Source: Manis javanica (taxonomy: Eukaryota > Chordata > Mammalia > Pholidota > Manidae). From it: a DNA stretch of 64,000 nt. The notes beneath the pieces were generated by a model, which did no database searches, had not been told where the DNA came from, and saw nothing but the letters and a program-made list of their open reading frames with translations. A program made the translations under genes and the position numbers. The stretch's first letter is position 1, and every line of letters begins with the position of its first letter. Positions 59,635 to 64,000 of this stretch are shown one piece after another. The stretch lies in the NCBI RefSeq assembly GCF_040802235.1, contig NC_133163.1, positions 69,057,501 to 69,121,500 of the forward strand, written 5' to 3'.

Positions 59635-60066
59635 AAAGGTCTAAATACAAGACATGAAACCATAAAACTCTTAGAAGAAAACATAGGCAACAATCTATGG
59701 TGGAGAAAAACAAATACCATATAATTTCACTTATATGTGGAATCTAAAAACAAAACAAAGTGAACAAAACAGCAATAGATTCACAGACACTGAGAAGTGA
59801 CTGGTAGTTACCATGGAGGAGGGGTTGGGGTGGGTCAGTGAAATAGTGCATGGGATAAGATGCACAAAATTTTAATTTTAATATAAATTAGTCACATGAA
59901 TGAAAGTACAGCATAAAGAATATAGTTAATAGTTTTGTAACATCTTTCTGTGTTGACAGTAATACACTAGTTGGGGTGAGCATTTAAAAATGTATTAACT
60001 ATTGAATCACTGTGCTGCATACTTGAAATCAACATTATATATCAAGTATACTTCAATAAAAAAAAT
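59635..60066 (+). mobile_element. Older L1, internally deleted
   Basis: An ORF2 block (CATGAAACCATAAAACTCTT) joins directly, at about 59695, to the region TGGAGAAAAACAAATACCAT just before the ORF2 stop, skipping roughly 900 bases of normal L1. It then runs through the 3'UTR to TTCAATAAAAAAAA. Confidence 0.88.
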
Positions 60067-62139
60067 ACAGTCCTTATTGAAGTCAAGTTTCTGACTGACT
60101 TGCTTTTGTAAATTTCTGAAACATTTTCTAATATTCAAGATATTTTATATTAGCCAAAATTATTATGGCATACCCATCATATGTTGTTCAATATTTTATT
60201 TTTTGAAATGATAAAATATTGCGTATTATTCTAAAGCACTGTTGCTAGAGTATACATCTGTATAACATTTTTGAGAGAAATTCTATTTATCAAAAAGAAT
60301 TTACAATGCTTATACTTCACAACAACAGTGGATTCCATTGACTATAACAGGTACGCACATAGAAAGATACATGTTGAAGGATGTTAGTAGGAGCATTGTT
60401 TAATGCAAGGGTCATTTAAAAGAAAATTAATGGAATATTACTCAGCTATTTAAAGGTTAGAAATGAAATATTTCTATGCATAGTGCTGAGATAAAGTGTA
60501 CTAGATATAATGCGGGAAATCTCATTGCAGAACTATATACAGAGAATAATGCCATTTGTTCAAACCAGGGTTAGGAGTCCTTGCTTCTGGGAAATATGGT
60601 GCTTTGAATTTCTCTTCTTCAAATAGACTGGAGCATCTATTATTCCTGCAGTATAAAATGGAGGAACGGGTTAGGCGACTGCTCCTTTGTAGGTTTTGGG
60701 GGACTGTAGGAGGGACAGTAGGCAGCAGAAAGCCAAGATGGGAGGTGCAGGGAAAAAGATGGGGGATGAAAAAGTACAGGAAGGGGAAGACGAGGAGGAA
60801 GGGAAAGTAGAAAAGGAAGGGGAGGAGAACAACAACAGTAAAAAGTAAGAATGGGGACATTAAGAATAAAAACAAAAAAGGCAAGTGGAGACAAGGAGTC
60901 CAGGGTGTAAGCATGGAGAGCCGCCTTTGGTAGGAGGAGTTCTGTCTGGCCGGCCGCCTCCATCAGAACGGTGGCATCTGTTTCATTAATACCTTCTTGG
61001 ATAGTGTGGAATTGCCTGGGAAATTAGGAGAGCTGATTTCTTAGTCTCTAAAAAGCTAACGGGCAAGAAAACTTAGATTAAAAAATGGCAAAAAGAAACT
61101 TTTGGAGGTGATAGATATGTTCATCATATTTATTGCTGCCGATGGTTTCATAAGTACATGCATGTGTTAAGACTTACTAAATCAACCACATAAAATATGT
61201 TCAGTTTATTGTATATAAATTATAACTCAATAAACCGTTTTTAAAAATCCTCAAAAAAGTCCCTCTTTACCTGCTTTGATAGGTGTTACATGGACTTTTG
61301 GCATGATATGGAACAGTAAACATGGATCAAATCTATACTTGACAGAGTAATACAGAAACTGCCATTGTTATCATAACATGCAACAGATAAAGAGGTAAAC
61401 ATATCCATTGAATAGAGTGTTTATCAGTATGAGAACTAATCTGTCAAGATTTCCTATATCCTGGGTAAAACAATGAGTTTCTTTCTGCCTCATCAGCACA
61501 CCCAATGTGAAGACCGCTCCCACAGGGAGCAAGAACTTCCCCCTGAGGGATCTTCTTATTCCAAACAGATTGCTTTTTCTCTGCAGATCCTGGGCCTCAT
61601 AGAGTAGTTTGTAGTAAGAATAAGCATATTCTTACTCTTCTAAGAATAATGTGTAAGGATAGTACTAAAAAAAATCCTCTCTTGCATGGGTATCCATAGA
61701 ATTCTGGGACTAAGCGAAGTCTATCACCCAGACAGAACCTCTGAAGCATGCCTTACAATTCTTAAAATCATTCATAAAAGGGGCTGATGAGACCAAACAA
61801 GCTGAAGAAATTCCAAAGAAAATATTAGCCTACAGTTTTCTGGGCAGAAAACTTATTTTAAAAAAAGAGGAAGAAACTTAAAATGATATGGGGACCAAGA
61901 TTTAAACCTCACACTGATGGAGCAGAGATTAAGAAGCTGCATAGAACCTTTGGAAATGATATGCTGGCTATTGATCAACAAGCCCATCTGAAACTCTTGC
62001 ACTTAGTGTCTTTTGAAAGGGATGTCCATACTGCCTCTAAAATCTGTGTAGAGGGACCTCACCTACACACCAACCTCCCTTTTGCTATCTGCTCCCAAAC
62101 TCCTCCATTCCATTTCCCCTCACCAGGTCAGCCCATTTC
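60067..62139. other. Intergenic DNA with polypurine tract
   Basis: 60740-60850 is almost purely purine on the plus strand and creates long hydrophobic minus-strand frames that are not credible genes. The remainder is unassigned. Confidence 0.35.
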
Positions 62140-62635
62140 TTTATCATCACTGTCACCCAGAGCAGGATATTTGAATCTCTGTACCTCACCTGGACTGTAG
62201 GAGGCATCATGGAGAAAAATGGATCAAACACAAAACTTAGATTTCCTGCAGCTTCCTTCAAGATTGTCCCAGCAGAAAATCTAGATGTCAGAGAGGAGAT
62301 GGTTATCATTACTCAAGGACCAGAGCATATCTTTAAGAAACTCGAAGAAAAGGTATTTAGCAAGAAAAAAATGAACATCAAAGCCCAAATCACAATGACC
62401 CTATAAACCAGCAAGGATAGCAAAACCATCATTGAGGTGCAAGCCTTACACAATGCAGAAGTTAGCCTCCAGGATCAGTCCCAGATGAGGAAGAGGAAAT
62501 GGTGGTCCTGATCATCGAGCATTTCTTTACCAGTCAAAGCACAAAGCACAAGAGCAGAAAACCTGTATCTCTGCTAAAGCAGGAGAAGCAGGAATATTCT
62601 CAGGAAGTCAACTCATGTCGCAGCAACTGAGGCTC
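62140..62635 (+). pseudogene. Possible decayed coding segment, unrecognised
   Basis: A frame is open from about 62140 to the TAA at 62404 (Met at 62209). Past that stop the same phase continues through KTIIEVQALHNAEV. Coding-like sequence then seems to shift phase near 62485 and runs as an acidic stretch (DEEEEMVVLIIEHFF) to about 62630. Amino-acid composition is mixed and protein-like rather than AT-driven, and GC is higher than in the neighbours. I do not recognise a family. It could be a decayed retrocopy of a host gene or part of an unfamiliar repeat. No poly(A) tail or flanking duplication was identified. Confidence 0.22.
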
Positions 62636-64000
62636 CCAGAAGCACTAGCAGAAAAATAGATGAGTAAGGTCTAAAGCAAACAGAATAAGATCAAACACAG
62701 CCAAATAAAAGGGGGAGCAATCAAAAGAACTTCCTAAGTGATAAGAATTTGGCCAGGGGCATGCTGGAACTTTAAAGAGACACTGAGAATATAGGACACT
62801 GAGAAGAGAGGGGGCGGTGGGGGTCAGACCAGTTTGACCGGATAACACAGCATCAGGCAGAGACCTCCCCAGCCACACGCCTCCCACTAGAGATTCTGGG
62901 GGCTTCCAGCCATGTGCACTACCACCCCCTTGGTATACTACATAACTCCTTTGACACCATCCTATTTAGTTGGGCCAATATAGTTAGCTATATTTAAAAC
63001 AAAAAAAAATTCACACACTTTTTTTTTTTTCAGAAACCAGTGTCTACATTAGTGTTAGGTACTAAGGAGAAATATGTTCATATGTTCATACGTATTCCTA
63101 AAGAATACACAGAGTACTTAACGCACTAATGTGTTTTTTAAATAATGCGTCCTATAATTTGAGTAACTTCAATTTTTAATCATTTTTTCTTTTGACACTT
63201 TAAATGCTAAACAGTTAAAAGATCAAGTTATTTGGGGCAGTCTCATGGTATACAAGGAAACGTCAAAGAATCTAACTATCACATAATTTGCCTAAGTTAA
63301 AATCTTAATCATTTGTACTTTTTTCTCTGAACACTTGGAATTATAATTACTTTAAATGATAAAGTCATTTTGTGGCAGGTATTTAGTTTAAAAAGTAACT
63401 TCAAAGGCATCCACAAAAAAATTCATGGTAGGGGGTAGGAAGATCTGGCATGCGGCTTTATTCAAGAGGGTGCTCACAACGGTTCTGGATAACATGTATG
63501 TCAACAAACTGCTTACTATTTTTTAGAAAGGTAAACTATTTCTCTCCGTCGCTAATTCACATGCCCATTATTCTTTGCTTCACCAATTTTAAACTAGTTT
63601 CTGCATACTGCATGTAATAATCTGCTTCTCTCTTCTCTACATCTTCTCCCCACTTCTCTGGCCCCATTTTTTTCTGTTTCCATTTTCTGGAGCATTTATC
63701 TACATATGCTGCAGGAAAAGCAGTATCTCATCATACAAATGGAAACAGTAATTGGTTTCAACCTATACTTGGTTAATCAAAAGGACAAGAGTCCATGCCA
63801 CTTGCCCTAGAATTTTGAAAGAAAACAGAGAATTAATGAAAAGGAAAGAAAGAAGGTATATTCCTAGTATATATTTTGTGTACACATATTTTAATGTATC
63901 AACTATCAATATCCACTAAAATGATTTCAAAAAATGGAGGAAATAGTAAATTATCAGACCGTATTGTACCAGAGTGCTAATAAAAGCAAAAGGAAGGGAG
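62636..64000. other. Intergenic DNA to window end
   Basis: No gene or named repeat recognised. Confidence 0.35.

Noticed and set aside
60522..60963. Hydrophobic minus-strand frames as a membrane protein
   Set aside because: They are the reverse complement of a polypurine tract, which forces Phe/Leu/Pro-rich translations.

Overview
The window is nuclear DNA from a placental mammal. It is AT-rich, repeat-dense and gene-poor, with diverged MIR and L2 copies, old L1 pieces, an ERV-L-type pol remnant, two U6 snRNA retropseudogenes and one very young full-length LINE-1. I recognise no host protein-coding exon. None of the abundant lineage SINEs I know (Alu, B1/B2, carnivore tRNA-Lys SINEs, Bov-tA) is visible, which fits a SINE-poor lineage such as pangolins. 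That assignment is only a guess; the species cannot be fixed from the sequence alone.

Layout. 1-13 kb: AT-rich intergenic DNA with MIR, L2, two old L1 3' fragments (9.5-10.8 kb) and a 16-bp inverted repeat (11.9-12.0 kb). 13-14.8 kb: repeat-poor. 15-24.5 kb: MIR/L2 copies, a TG microsatellite and an old L1M-like block (20.3-21.65 kb). 24.5-34.1 kb: mostly single-copy, with repeat-poor stretches at 27.3-28.9 and 30.7-34.1 kb that are candidate conserved noncoding elements, and a U6 pseudogene at 30.5 kb. 34.4-42.99 kb: the young L1 insertion. 43-50 kb: L2/MIR and small local duplications. 50.4-53.8 kb: old L1 in both orientations, a second U6 pseudogene and a MER5-like element. 53.8-56.35 kb: ERV-L-type pol on the minus strand. 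56.6-60.1 kb: a 5'-truncated young L1 on the minus strand and two older plus-strand L1 fragments. 60-64 kb: mostly unassigned, with one possible decayed coding segment near 62.1-62.6 kb.

The main object is a single insertion of about 8.55 kb (34418-42969) bounded by a perfect 16-bp target-site duplication. It contains a CpG-rich 5'UTR with repeated monomers, an open ORF1 (307 aa), an open ORF2 frame (1307 codons), a G-rich 3'UTR and a poly(A)/GAAA tail. It does not end there. About 1.8 kb of non-L1 sequence follows: a 146-bp segment, an A18 tract, then a retroviral env transmembrane remnant leading into U3-R of an LTR. That LTR stops about 20 nt after its AATAAA and runs into A-rich sequence at the right-hand duplication. 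So an L1 and an ERV 3' end were inserted together, either by serial 3' transduction or by template switching. The ERV part has the same design as the SINE-R module of primate SVA elements. The L1 copy itself looks disabled: its endonuclease GDFN motif reads GGFN, ORF2 has no AUG before codon 107, and ORF2 carries an 81-bp in-frame tandem duplication.
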